A stretch of DNA of 64,000 bases from Streptomyces sp. NBC_01429 (GTDB lineage Bacteria > Actinomycetota > Actinomycetes > Streptomycetales > Streptomycetaceae). Where the stretch lies: positions 4,310,501 to 4,374,500 of the forward strand of contig NZ_CP109599.1 in assembly GCF_036231945.1 (NCBI RefSeq), written 5' to 3'. Below are positions 17,611 to 26,658 of this stretch, in pieces (position 1 is the stretch's first letter; each line of letters starts with the position of its first letter). A program made the position numbers and the translations under genes. Under the pieces are notes generated by a model, which was given only the letters and a program-made list of their open reading frames with translations, had not been told where the DNA came from and did not search any database.

Positions 17611-17838
17611 ATGACCCTGCACATGCTGGGCAAGGACCCGAATTCTCCCGAAGGCAAGTCAGCGACCGTGTATTACGACGACGTGGCGGACAAGTACCTG
17701 GTCCAGGGCTTGAAGGTGCTTGACGAGGAGCGGCTGTCGCAGTTGGATCTGCCCGGCCACGAGACCGTCGTGGAGATTCCCACGTACATGGCGCAGTTCT
17801 TCCCGGAGGCCGGCGGTGACAGTGGAACCGACGTTTGA
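17611..17838 (+). CDS. Small conserved protein paired with DUF6879 gene
   Basis: This is a 75-residue ORF with a strong GGAGG six nt before its ATG. The pattern, GKSATVYYDDVADKYLVQG then VEIPTYMAQFF, resembles short Streptomyces proteins found directly before DUF6879 genes. Its 3' end overlaps the next start by 23 bp. The function is unknown. An analogous pair exists at 49765-50638. Confidence 0.7.
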   Translation: MTLHMLGKDPNSPEGKSATVYYDDVADKYLVQGLKVLDEERLSQLDLPGHETVVEIPTYMAQFFPEAGGDSGTDV

Positions 17839-18343
17839 CGAGCTGTTCCGCCTGGCCAAGCGGTCGGCGGTGCACCTGGAGATGCGGGACGGCTATATGC
17901 GGTCGGATCCGCGCTTCGCCGCCTGGCAGCAGGACCGGAGCAGTGTCTGCGCCGAAAACGATCCGGATCAGCGGCCCTGGCTGGAGTTGATGCGGGAGAT
18001 CACCGGCCGTGGGGTCGAGGTTCGCCGGGCTCGGATCGTCTCCGAGCCGATCAGTGACTACATCCGGTTCGAGCACCACCTGACGGCCGGGAACAGCGCG
18101 GGCGGCGAACTGGTCCGCTGGCTTCCCCGCCGCCGGGCTTCGGAGCTGGCCCTCCCGGGGAACGACTTCTGGCTGTTCGACGACAGCCTGGTCGTCTTCC
18201 TCCACTTCACCGGGGAAGGGGAGCTGTCCCCGGAAGGCGACGAGGAGCGTACGGCCGATCCCGCTGTTGTACGGCTCTGCTCGGCAGCCTTCGAGGCGGT
18301 GTGGGAGCGGGCGGTTCCGCACGAGGAGTACGAGCCGTCCTGA
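17816..18343 (+). CDS. DUF6879-family protein
   Basis: This 175-residue protein is in the DUF6879 family: FDELFRLAKRSAVHLEMRDGY near the start, GVEVRRARIVSEPISDYIRFEH mid-protein, and LPGNDFWLFDDSLVVFLHF near the end. GTG 17816 is preferred, as GGAGG lies 6 nt upstream and it overlaps the preceding gene. Genes of this type often sit beside Xre/DUF397 modules in Streptomyces, as here. Its biochemical role is unknown. Confidence 0.75.
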   Translation: MTVEPTFDELFRLAKRSAVHLEMRDGYMRSDPRFAAWQQDRSSVCAENDPDQRPWLELMREITGRGVEVRRARIVSEPISDYIRFEHHLTAGNSAGGELVRWLPRRRASELALPGNDFWLFDDSLVVFLHFTGEGELSPEGDEERTADPAVVRLCSAAFEAVWERAVPHEEYEPS

Positions 18344-18383
18344 ATCGTTCCGCGACTACGAGTGAGGCGGAGACAGCGGACCC

Positions 18384-19235
18384 GTGGCCCAGTCGTCGCC
18401 GTCCAACGTGCGGAGAGCCAAGGAAGCCCTCGGATCGCGCCTGCGCGAGATCCGGAAGGACTCCGGGATGACGGCGCGCGCTCTGGCGGCGGCGGCCGGG
18501 TGGCACGAGTCCAAGACGTCGCGCATCGAGAACGGCAGGACCACGCCGTCCGATGCCGACATTCGCGTCTGGACCAGGCTGTGCCGGGCGGAGGAGCGGA
18601 ACGCCGACCTCGTCGCGACCGCTCGCGGCATCGAGGGGATGTACGTCGAGTGGCGGCGGCTGGAGCGGGGCGGCCTGAAACACGTGCAGGAGTCGGTACG
18701 CCCTCTCTTCGAGAGAACCCGGCGCTTCCACTTCTACCAGTCGTGGGTCGTACCCGGTCTGCTCCAGACTCCCGATTACACCCGCTCTGTACTCAGCACG
18801 GTGGTGGCCCTGCGGGGGGCTCCGGACGACGTGGACGCCGCCGTCGCGGTGCGTATGGAACGGCAGCGGATCCTTCACTCGGGGCGTCAGCGATTCGCCA
18901 TGCTCATCGAGGAGTGGGTCCTCCGCACCGTGATCGGTGACCCCCGCGTGATGGCCGGGCAGCTCGATCGCCTCATCACGGTGGCGTCCCTGCCCTCCGT
19001 TAGCCTCGGAGTCATTCCCATGGGGATCGAGCGTGGCAACGCCTGGCCGACCGAGTCTTTCTGTGTCTTCGACGACGAACAGGTCTCCGTGGAGCTGGTG
19101 TCCGCGAACCTCACGGTGACACAGCCGTGTGAAGTCGCCGAGTACACACGTACGTTCCAAGTGCTGGCCGGCGCCGCGGTGTACGGAGCGGGCGCCCGCA
19201 ATCTGATCACCGCGGCGATCGACGCACTCGGGTGA
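18384..19235 (+). CDS. Xre-family regulator with DUF5753 (Scr1-like)
   Basis: This 283-residue protein has an N-terminal HTH_31 (LGSRLREIRKDSGMTARALA, WHESKTSRIENGR) and a C-terminal DUF5753 sensor domain beginning YQSWVVPGLLQTPDY. Members pair with DUF397 proteins; one Streptomyces pair (Scr1/Scr2) was described as a type II toxin-antitoxin-like module, and others (WhiJ-like) affect development. The DUF397 gene lies 101 bp downstream. The start GTG has only a weak ribosome site. Confidence 0.85.
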   Translation: MAQSSPSNVRRAKEALGSRLREIRKDSGMTARALAAAAGWHESKTSRIENGRTTPSDADIRVWTRLCRAEERNADLVATARGIEGMYVEWRRLERGGLKHVQESVRPLFERTRRFHFYQSWVVPGLLQTPDYTRSVLSTVVALRGAPDDVDAAVAVRMERQRILHSGRQRFAMLIEEWVLRTVIGDPRVMAGQLDRLITVASLPSVSLGVIPMGIERGNAWPTESFCVFDDEQVSVELVSANLTVTQPCEVAEYTRTFQVLAGAAVYGAGARNLITAAIDALG

Positions 19236-19336
19236 ATCCACGCAAGTCCGTAGAAGTCCCTTGAGGCCCACGATGCCGCGGACCGATGCTCCAGTCATCG
19301 GATCCCCGCACACCGGACGTCTCAGGAGGACCATCC

Positions 19337-19573
19337 ATGAGCGGTCTCTACAGCCTCCCCACGGAGGAAGCCGCGTTCGAGAGCTTCTGCGGCGGCAACC
19401 TCGGCGGTGAGCACGAGTCGTGCGTCGAGATCGCCGCTGTCCCCGGCGCGACGTTCGCGTACGTCCTCCGGGACAGCAAGCCCGAGGGCGCCGGTCGCGA
19501 ACTGCGCTTCACGGAAGCGGAGCTGAACGGCTTCGCCGCCGGATGGGTCAAGCGGCAGGGCCTGGCGGGCTGA
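19337..19573 (+). CDS. DUF397 protein (Scr2-like partner)
   Basis: This is a 78-residue DUF397 protein starting at the ATG after AGGAGGA. Family landmarks are GEHESCVEIA, FAYVLRDSKPEG and FTEAELNGFAAGWVKRQGL. It is the cognate partner of the Xre gene upstream. It is followed after 3 bp by the next gene, so a multi-gene operon is likely. Confidence 0.82.
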   Translation: MSGLYSLPTEEAAFESFCGGNLGGEHESCVEIAAVPGATFAYVLRDSKPEGAGRELRFTEAELNGFAAGWVKRQGLAG

Positions 19574-19576
19574 TCG

Positions 19577-20026
19577 GTGAACTGGTCAGGACACTGGCAC
19601 GGGTACGGTCCGTGGACCGGCAGTAGGCACACCTACGGGCAGGAGGGACTACGCCGCCCGGGGGCACACCCCAACGACGAGCAGACCCGGGCGTTCCTCG
19701 CCTCGCCTTTGCCGCCCATGCAGACGGGGCATTGGCTGATGCGCAGAGACCAGGCTGAGGCGCACCTGACCTGGACAGATGCCGTCGATGCGGTCGACTG
19801 GCTGAAGAAGACGCACGGCGCGCACCAGCCCTTCGACCGTGCCGACGGCAGTCAGGCCTACACCGATCTCGGCACGAAGGCCGCATACGCGGAGGACGAC
19901 CTTCCGCGCGGAAACGATGTCGTGTGGGTCCACTACACCAAATCGACGAACCTGGTGTCGTTCGCGGTGGTCTGCTGTCCCCACCGCTTCCATTCCGGGA
20001 TTCCGTGCCCGCTCTCACCGGCCTGA
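19577..20026 (+). CDS. Conserved hypothetical protein of the DUF397/JmjC island
   Basis: This 149-residue ORF starts GTG 3 bp after the DUF397 stop. It is rich in Trp and His near the N-terminus (NWSGHWHGYGPWTG) and ends with a Cys-Cys-Pro-His segment (VVCCPHRFHSG). No known domain is recognised. It is probably co-transcribed with the DUF397 gene and the JmjC-like gene 40 bp downstream. Confidence 0.6.
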   Translation: MNWSGHWHGYGPWTGSRHTYGQEGLRRPGAHPNDEQTRAFLASPLPPMQTGHWLMRRDQAEAHLTWTDAVDAVDWLKKTHGAHQPFDRADGSQAYTDLGTKAAYAEDDLPRGNDVVWVHYTKSTNLVSFAVVCCPHRFHSGIPCPLSPA

Positions 20027-20066
20027 CCGGCCCGTCCGTGTATTCGTCGCTCGTCGAGAGGCCGCC

Positions 20067-20969
20067 ATGTCGCTCAGCCTGCTCCTTTCCGAGGACGGCG
20101 TCGCTGATCTTCTGACTCATTGGCCACAGGAGCCGCGAGTGTACGAGCGCGGCGCCACCGAACTGGACCGCATCATCACCTCGGTGTTCCTGAACGACTA
20201 CGTCGACAGCGGCTGCGTGCCCGCGAGCGAGATCGCCGTGGTGAAGGCGCCCGGCCCGTCGCTGAACCGGGACGCGTTCATGACGCACGGGCGTACGGAC
20301 CCCGCCAAACTGCGCGCGCTCCACGACCGTGGCCACACCATCAGGCTGGGCAATCTGCAACGGGTCGTTCCCTTCTTGGCAGCGGTCTCCCGGGACATCC
20401 AGCAGGAGACGGGTTACTCCAACTACGTGCACGCCTTCATGACCCCGCCCGGCAATCAGGGCCTGCGTCACCACTGGGACCAGCAGCTGGCTGTGATCGC
20501 GCAGATCTCGGGCATCAAGCGGTGGCAGTTGTGGCTTCCTCCGGTGGAAGCACCGATGCGGGAGTTCAACGAGAGCTGGCGCGTGTGGCGGGAGGACTAC
20601 ATCCCGGGATGGGACGCGGCAGGCCCGGATATCGAGATCGACCTTCGGCCCGGGCAGTCGCTCCTGCTGCCGAGGGGCTGGGTTCACAACCCGTACGTGG
20701 CCGATCCTGACGCGCACAGCGTCCACTTGACCTTCGCCATCCGGGAGCGCACCCCGCTGTGGCTGGCCGAGAAGCTGATCGCGGGAGCGATCGAGGAGCC
20801 GGCGTTCCGCCGGATCGTTCTGCCGGGCGACATCGCCGGTGCGGCGCTGGCCGAGCGGGTACGGGAGACCCGGGACGCCCTTGTGCGGTACCTCGGTGCC
20901 CTGGACATGGACGACATCGCCGTGGCCGTGCGCCGGGCCGCGAGGACGGAGCTGGAGTACCTGAGCTGA
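20067..20969 (+). CDS. JmjC-like cupin Fe(II)/2OG oxygenase
   Basis: This 300-residue cupin protein resembles the JmjC/ribosomal-oxygenase group. The metal triad is HxD at His136-Trp-Asp138 (RHHWDQQ) and a distal His207 (GWVHNPY). GIKRWQLWLPP and GQSLLLPRGWVH are typical JmjC strands. Such enzymes hydroxylate protein side chains (His, Arg or Asn). The start is the ATG after GAGAGG. Its substrate may be a neighbouring product, but this is a guess. Confidence 0.8.
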   Translation: MSLSLLLSEDGVADLLTHWPQEPRVYERGATELDRIITSVFLNDYVDSGCVPASEIAVVKAPGPSLNRDAFMTHGRTDPAKLRALHDRGHTIRLGNLQRVVPFLAAVSRDIQQETGYSNYVHAFMTPPGNQGLRHHWDQQLAVIAQISGIKRWQLWLPPVEAPMREFNESWRVWREDYIPGWDAAGPDIEIDLRPGQSLLLPRGWVHNPYVADPDAHSVHLTFAIRERTPLWLAEKLIAGAIEEPAFRRIVLPGDIAGAALAERVRETRDALVRYLGALDMDDIAVAVRRAARTELEYLS

Positions 20970-21080
20970 CCCGACCTTCCGGCCGGTCGGCCGCATGTCG
21001 GCTTGGGCCGTACGGGCGGACCGGGACCAGGGCGGTGGAATCCCGGAATACGGGTCACCGCGTTACGGGTTGGGCCGGAC

Positions 21081-21512
21081 ATGGCAGACACTTCTTTTGA
21101 CCCGCACGCGCTGCTCGCGGACAGCCGCCTCGGTGTGCTCGCGACGATCAAGGCCGATGGCCGCCCTCAGCTTTCGCCCGTCATGCCGTCGTACGACCGG
21201 GACGCCGGTGTCATCCGGGTGTCCTCGACCGAGGCGACCGCCAAGACGGCCAACCTGCGCCGTGATCCTCGGGCCGCGTTGGAGGTGACCAGCCCGGACG
21301 GTTGGGCGTGGGCCACTGCCGAGGGCTCGGTCACGCTCATCGGGCCGGGGACCGACCCGCACGGTCCCGAGGTCCAGGCACTGGTGGACTACTACCGCGC
21401 CACTGCCGGCGAGCACCCGGACTGGGACGAGTACCGGTCGGTCATGGTGTCCGACCGACGCGTGCTGATCACGCTGACGGTCGACAACGTGTACGGCTCC
21501 AAGGTCCGTTGA
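21081..21512 (+). CDS. PPOX-class F420/FMN-dependent oxidoreductase
   Basis: This 143-residue split-barrel protein has RLGVLATIKADGRPQLSPV, IRVSSTEATAKTANLRRDPRA and YRSVMVSDRRVLITLTVDNVYG, matching the PPOX-class F420-dependent group. It would use a deazaflavin or flavin to reduce an unknown small molecule in the cytosol. The ATG start aligns with family N-termini. It closes the accessory island before the NUDIX gene on the opposite strand. Confidence 0.82.
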   Translation: MADTSFDPHALLADSRLGVLATIKADGRPQLSPVMPSYDRDAGVIRVSSTEATAKTANLRRDPRAALEVTSPDGWAWATAEGSVTLIGPGTDPHGPEVQALVDYYRATAGEHPDWDEYRSVMVSDRRVLITLTVDNVYGSKVR

Positions 21513-21557
21513 CCTGCGGGCGTGCGAGCTGCCGGCGTCCGAGCCGCGGGTGTCCGC

Positions 21558-22025
21558 TCACGTCGTGTGCGGTGAGGCCAGCAGGGCGTCCAGCAGGAGG
21601 CGGTCCCTGGGTTGGGTGAGGCGGGGGCGGGCTGTGGGTGGGGGGAGCCAGAGGACCTGGTCGACCTCGTGGTTCGGGGTGAAGGTGCCCGTGGCCGCCT
21701 CGGCCGCCCAGTAGGTGACCTCCTTGGGGCGGCCCTGGGCCAGGTAGCGGACGGTGTCGAGGAGGGGGCCCGGGGTGCAGGGGTGGCCCGTTTCCTCCCG
21801 TACTTCGCGGACCGCCGCCGTCAGGGGGGATTCGCCGCGCTTGAGTTTGCCCTTCGGGTGGGACCAGTCGTCGTACTTGGGGCGATGGACCAGGCAGATC
21901 TCGATCCCGTCCGTCGCGGAGGGGGCCCGGCGCCACAGGACGCAGCCCGCCGCGCGTACGAGGCCGGGGCCTGGGCCGGGGCTCGGGGTGCCCGGGGTGC
22001 CCGGGGTGCCCGGGGTGGCCGTCAT
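21558..22025 (-). CDS. mutT: NUDIX (MutT-like) hydrolase
   Basis: This 155-residue protein has the complete Nudix box GKLKRGESPLTAAVREVREE followed by TG. A Pro/Gly/Thr-rich N-terminal tail arises from repeated codons. It hydrolyses nucleoside-diphosphate derivatives. It overlaps the CHAD gene by 4 bp, so ppk-CHAD-NUDIX is one translational unit, and a role in polyphosphate or diphosphoinositol-like turnover is plausible. Confidence 0.88.
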   Translation of the reverse strand: MTATPGTPGTPGTPSPGPGPGLVRAAGCVLWRRAPSATDGIEICLVHRPKYDDWSHPKGKLKRGESPLTAAVREVREETGHPCTPGPLLDTVRYLAQGRPKEVTYWAAEAATGTFTPNHEVDQVLWLPPPTARPRLTQPRDRLLLDALLASPHTT

Positions 22026-23170
22026 CGGTGGGCCGCCGTCTGGTGCCAGAGCTGCTGGAAGGCGTAGCGGGCGGCCTCGACCTCGTGGCGCTGGTCGGCG
22101 TGGAGGATGCCGAGCGCGTAGGCCGTCGCGGGGGCGATACGGGGGGTGCGGGCCGCGTTCGCTGCGGCGGCGGCCGCCTCGGCGGCGTCGCGGTGGCGGT
22201 CCAGGGCCTGGCCGGCGGCCCGTAGCGCCGGGTCGGGGGGCAGGCCCTCGCACCAGACCTCCCGGGCGTAGCGGTGCATGCGCAGGAGCCGGCGTACGTG
22301 GTGCCAGGGGGCGTCCTGCGCCTCGCCGTCGGACGCGGTGGCCAGGCCGTGCACCAGGGCGTCGGAGTTGTACGGATGGGCCGCGCGGGCCAGCGGGAGG
22401 GCGGCCACGGCGTCCAGCAGCCGGTGCTCGGTGGCCTCCACCGAGGCGGTCAGGATCTCGGCGGCGGGGGCCTCGGCGAGCGGTGACAGCAGGACTTCGG
22501 AGGCGAGTACGGCCACGGTGTCGGCCACCGCGTGGAAGCGGGACGAGCCGAGCGCCTGGAGCGTCGCCGAGTGGGCGCGGGTACGGGCCAGGGTCAGTTG
22601 GCGTTCGAGCAGCGCGCCCGCGCGGGACGCCCCGACCGTCAGCGCGCCCGGCGGCGGACCGGCCGGGGGAGGGCCGGACAGGGGAGCACCAGCCGCTGGC
22701 TGACCTGCCAGGAGCGGACCGCCCGGCGGTGTCTCCGTACGGGCCCCCGGCAGCTCCGCCCCGCCGGTCCCGCCGCCCGACAGCCGGGCCAGCGCCCCGA
22801 GCAGCCGGTGCAGCCGCGCCGTGCAGGCGTGCTCCTGGGCCAGGGTGCCGGAGAGCCAGCCCAGCTCCGTACGGAACGGGTCGGCCCAGCCGGGGTCCAG
22901 CAGCGGCCGGAACGTGTGCAGCCCGCCGCCGATCCTGCGCGCCGCGCCGCGCAGCGTGCGGGCCGCCGCCTCGGCCGACGCGGTGTCCGCGCCGCTCTCC
23001 CCGTACACCCGCAGTCCGCGCAGGAAGTCACCGGCGCGCGAGTGCAGATACCCGGCGAGGAGGTCGCCTCCGCTGAGTCTCCCGCCGAGTCCTTCGCTCA
23101 GCCCTTCGGCCCGTTCGTCGGCGCTCACCGGGGCGGCGGCTCGGTCGGTGTCCACTTCATGGTGCTGCAC
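22022..23170 (-). CDS. CHAD-domain protein
   Basis: This 382-residue helical protein has the CHAD pattern of paired conserved His/Arg helices: LHTFRPLL, AAARTLRGAARRIGGG, HRLLDAVAALPLARAAHPY and HHVRRLLRMHRYAREV. CHAD domains bind polyphosphate, and this gene overlaps the ppk stop by 14 bp. GTG 23170 is chosen because GGAGG lies 8 nt upstream. A Pro/Gly-rich insert splits the domain in the middle. Confidence 0.85.
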   Translation of the reverse strand: MQHHEVDTDRAAAPVSADERAEGLSEGLGGRLSGGDLLAGYLHSRAGDFLRGLRVYGESGADTASAEAAARTLRGAARRIGGGLHTFRPLLDPGWADPFRTELGWLSGTLAQEHACTARLHRLLGALARLSGGGTGGAELPGARTETPPGGPLLAGQPAAGAPLSGPPPAGPPPGALTVGASRAGALLERQLTLARTRAHSATLQALGSSRFHAVADTVAVLASEVLLSPLAEAPAAEILTASVEATEHRLLDAVAALPLARAAHPYNSDALVHGLATASDGEAQDAPWHHVRRLLRMHRYAREVWCEGLPPDPALRAAGQALDRHRDAAEAAAAAANAARTPRIAPATAYALGILHADQRHEVEAARYAFQQLWHQTAAHR

Positions 23171-25418
23171 GCCGGCGCCTCCGCGCGTCAATGAGCATTT
23201 CCTGTACGTGCCGCAGCGGCTGGCCCTCCGCGTCCGTGGAGTGCCGGGTCCAGTTGCCGTCCGCGCCCAGGTGCCAGGAGGACGTCGTGTCGGACATCCC
23301 GGTCTCCAGCAGCCGGGTGATCGCCGCGCGGTGGGCCGGGTCGGTGATCCGTACCAGTGCCTCGATACGGCGGTCCAGATTGCGGTGCATCATGTCGGCG
23401 CTGCCGAGCCACACCTCGGGCTCCCCGCCGTTGCCGAAGGCGAAGACCCGGGAGTGCTCCAGGAAGCGGCCCAGCACCGAGCGCACCCGGATGTTCTCCG
23501 AGAGCCCCGCCACCCCCGGCCGTACCGCGCAGATCCCGCGCACCCAGATGTCCACCGGCACGCCCGCCTGCGCCGCCCGGTAGCAGGCGTCGATGACGGC
23601 CTCGTCGACCATCGAGTTGACCTTGATACGGACATAGGCGGGACGCCCGGCGCGCTGGTGCGCGGCTTCCTTGTTGATCCGGGAGACCAGCCCGTCGCGC
23701 AGCGACTTCGGCGCGACCAGCAGCCGTCGGTACGTCTCCCGGCGCGAGTAGCCCGAGAGCCGGTTGAACAGGTCGGAGAGGTCCGCGCCGACCTGCGGGT
23801 CCGCCGTGAGCAGCCCGAGGTCCTCGTACAGCCGCGCCGTCTTCGGGTGGTAGTTGCCGGTGCCGACGTGGCTGTAGCGGCGCAGGTTCTCGCCCTCCTG
23901 CCGGACGACCAGCGAGAGCTTGCAGTGCGTCTTCAGCCCGACCAGGCCGTAGACGACATGGCAGCCGGACTCCTCCAGCTTGCGCGCCCACTTGATGTTC
24001 GCCTGCTCGTCGAAGCGGGCCTTGATCTCGACCAGTACCAGGACCTGCTTGCCCGACTCGGCGGCGTCGATCAGCGCGTCCACTATCGGCGAGTCGCCCG
24101 ACGTCCGGTACAGCGTCTGCTTGATGGCGAGGACGTCCGGATCGGCCGCCGCCTGCTCCAGGAACGCCTGGACGGAGGTGGAGAACGAGTCGTACGGGTG
24201 GTGCAGCAGGACATCGCGCTCGCGCAGCGCCGCGAAGATGTCCGGCGCCGACGCGGACTCCACCTCGGCGAGATCGCGGTGCGTGCCCGCGATGAACTTG
24301 GGGAACTTCAGCTCGGGCCGGTCCAGCGCCGAGATCCCGAACAGCGCCGTGAGGTCGAGCGGCCCCGGCAGCGGATAGACCTCGGCGTCGGACACCTTCA
24401 GCTCGCGTACCAGCAGATCGAGGATGTACGGGTCGATGGACTCCTCGACCTCCAGGCGCACCGGCGGCCCGAAGCGGCGCCGCATCAGCTCCTTCTCCAG
24501 CGCCTTCAGGAGGTTCTCGGCGTCGTCCTCCTCGACCTCCAGGTCCTCGTTGCGGGTGACCCGGAACATGTGGTGCGCGAGCACCTCCATCCCCGGGAAC
24601 AGCTCCTCCAGATGCGCCGCGATCACGTCTTCGAGCGGCACGTAGCGCTGCGGCGAGGCTTCGAGGAAGCGGGAGAGCAGCGGCGGCACCTTGACGCGCG
24701 CGAAGTGGCGGTGGCCGGTGACCGGGTTGCGTACGACGACGGCCAGGTTCAGGGAGAGGCCGGAGATGTACGGGAAGGGGTGGGCCGGGTCCACGGCGAG
24801 CGGGGTGAGGACCGGGAAGATCTGCTGGCGGAAGAGGGTGAACAGGCGCGCCTGCTCCTTCTCGGTCAGCTCGGGCCAGCGGATGATGTGGATGCCCTCG
24901 TCGGCCAGCGCGGGGGCGACGTCCTGCTGGTAGCAGGCGGCGTGCCGGGCCATGAGTTCCCGGGAGCGGGTCCAGATCAGGTCCAGCACCTCGCGCGGCT
25001 GGAGGCCGGAGGCGGAGCGGGTGGCCACTCCGGTGGCGATACGCCGTTTGAGGCCGGCGACCCTGACCATGAAGAACTCGTCCAGGTTGGACGCGAAGAT
25101 CGCGAGGAAGTTCGCCCGTTCGAGGAGTGGGGTGGCCGGGTCCTCGGCCAGCTCCAGAACGCGTTCGTTGAACGCGAGCCAACTGCGCTCCCGGTCCAGG
25201 AACCGGCCCTGGGGCAGCTCCGTACCGTCCGGGTGCGCGCTCTCCTCGTACACGTCGAGGTCGGAGTCCAGATCGGGTTCGAGATCGCCCGCCGAGCCCG
25301 TGGCCGCGACCGTATGGGGCCGGCGCGCTGCTATGAAGCCCACGGAGGGCTGCTGCGGGGGCTGGGGCTGGGGGTGCGGGCTGCGGGCCGGTACCCCGGC
25401 GGGCTGCTGCTGGCTCAT
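23157..25418 (-). CDS. ppk: Polyphosphate kinase 1
   Basis: This 753-residue enzyme polymerises the gamma-phosphate of ATP into polyphosphate. Visible features are the N-terminal LDRERSWLAFNERVLELAED, HPYDSFSTSVQAFLEQAA, YRTSGDSPIVDALIDAAE, HVGTGNYHPKTARLYEDLGL with the autophosphorylated His, and the C-terminal NLDRRIEALVRI. The first 50 residues are Gln/Pro-rich. It heads the ppk-CHAD-NUDIX operon, next to pst as in other streptomycetes. Confidence 0.95.
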   Translation of the reverse strand: MSQQQPAGVPARSPHPQPQPPQQPSVGFIAARRPHTVAATGSAGDLEPDLDSDLDVYEESAHPDGTELPQGRFLDRERSWLAFNERVLELAEDPATPLLERANFLAIFASNLDEFFMVRVAGLKRRIATGVATRSASGLQPREVLDLIWTRSRELMARHAACYQQDVAPALADEGIHIIRWPELTEKEQARLFTLFRQQIFPVLTPLAVDPAHPFPYISGLSLNLAVVVRNPVTGHRHFARVKVPPLLSRFLEASPQRYVPLEDVIAAHLEELFPGMEVLAHHMFRVTRNEDLEVEEDDAENLLKALEKELMRRRFGPPVRLEVEESIDPYILDLLVRELKVSDAEVYPLPGPLDLTALFGISALDRPELKFPKFIAGTHRDLAEVESASAPDIFAALRERDVLLHHPYDSFSTSVQAFLEQAAADPDVLAIKQTLYRTSGDSPIVDALIDAAESGKQVLVLVEIKARFDEQANIKWARKLEESGCHVVYGLVGLKTHCKLSLVVRQEGENLRRYSHVGTGNYHPKTARLYEDLGLLTADPQVGADLSDLFNRLSGYSRRETYRRLLVAPKSLRDGLVSRINKEAAHQRAGRPAYVRIKVNSMVDEAVIDACYRAAQAGVPVDIWVRGICAVRPGVAGLSENIRVRSVLGRFLEHSRVFAFGNGGEPEVWLGSADMMHRNLDRRIEALVRITDPAHRAAITRLLETGMSDTTSSWHLGADGNWTRHSTDAEGQPLRHVQEMLIDARRRRRAAP

Positions 25419-25731
25419 GTCTCCATGGTGCCGCTCGGAGGGGACGACAGGCGCGTCGGAGAGAGCCGGGGTGAGGTGGATCCTGCCGTTCCTCGGTGTG
25501 GGGGGCACAGCGGGCTGCATTGGGAGAGGGTCGCAAGGGCGGCTGAATGGCCGGTAACGGGGACATGACGTATAAGGAAGCGGAGCGGGGACCGGCGGGG
25601 GTGGTACGGGGACCGGCGGGGGGCGTACGGGGACCTGCGGGGTGGTACGGCGAGGGCGGGGTGGCACCGGACCCCCGTACCGGTGCCGCCCCCGCCGGCT
25701 CTCGTCCTCGCCGCCGGGCGTACGCGCGCGA

Positions 25732-26658
25732 TCAGGCGTGCAGTCGCCGCAGCACCCGGAACGCCGCGAGGACCGCCAGTGCCGCCAGCGCCAGCAGAAC
25801 GCCGGTCTCGATGAGCTGGAGCGGCCAGAAATGCGAGGACGGGTGGTACTCGTGGTACGTGGTGTGGGTTCCGGGCGCGCCGGGAACCTCCACCCTGCCC
25901 CAGTCGACCACCCAGCTGTTGTCCGGCCGCTGCTCCTCGCCCGTCACTCTCGTGACCGGCAGCAGCAGGCCCCGCAGCTCGATCGAGAAGGCCAGCAGGA
26001 TCGCCTCCACGGCCACCGCGGTCACCGCCATCGCCACGGCGGTCCCGCGCGTCAGCAGCGCCACCAGCGCGCCGGCCGCGATGCCGAGGACCACGTACCC
26101 CACCAGGACCGGACCGAGCCCGAGGTAGTAGAAGTCGTCGTACCAGTGCGCTTCGTAGACGAGGTGCGGTCCGTGCACCCAGGCCAGCCGGTACGCCACG
26201 GTGAACGCCGCCGTGAGCGTCACCGCCCACACCGTCGGCAGGGCGAGCCGCGACAGGAGCCAGCGGGCGGGGGAGCCGGACTGCGTCCAGGCGAGCTTGT
26301 ACGTGCCGTTCTCCAGCTCCCGGGCGATGACCGGGCCCGATACGAACGCGCCGACGGCCGCGGGCAGGACCGGCAGCAGCAGATCGAGGATCTGGAGCAG
26401 TGCGCGGAAACGGTACTCGGCGTCCCAGTAGTGCCGGGTCGGTACGTCGCACTCGGCCGGGCCGTCGTTGACAGGGCATCCGGTGGCGGCGAAGTCGGTG
26501 TGCGCGGCGTTGGTGATCCACCACAGGCCGAGCAGGGCCCCCACCAGCAGCACCAGGATCACCAGAGCCGCCCACAGCGAGCGGCGGTGCAGCCGCCCGG
26601 TCACCCAGTCCGGGCCGCGCAGGGCCGGCGCCCGGCCGCGCAGGGTCGGCGCGCTCAT
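25732..26658 (-). CDS. ABC-2-type transporter permease
   Basis: This 308-residue membrane protein has six hydrophobic segments, including LWAALVILVLLVGALLGLWW near the N-terminus and LALAALAVLAAFRVLRRLHA at the end. The ELENGTYKLAWTQS segment after the second membrane segment is typical of these ABC-2 permeases. It overlaps the ATP-binding gene by 4 bp. The transported substrate is unknown. Confidence 0.82.
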   Translation of the reverse strand: MSAPTLRGRAPALRGPDWVTGRLHRRSLWAALVILVLLVGALLGLWWITNAAHTDFAATGCPVNDGPAECDVPTRHYWDAEYRFRALLQILDLLLPVLPAAVGAFVSGPVIARELENGTYKLAWTQSGSPARWLLSRLALPTVWAVTLTAAFTVAYRLAWVHGPHLVYEAHWYDDFYYLGLGPVLVGYVVLGIAAGALVALLTRGTAVAMAVTAVAVEAILLAFSIELRGLLLPVTRVTGEEQRPDNSWVVDWGRVEVPGAPGTHTTYHEYHPSSHFWPLQLIETGVLLALAALAVLAAFRVLRRLHA

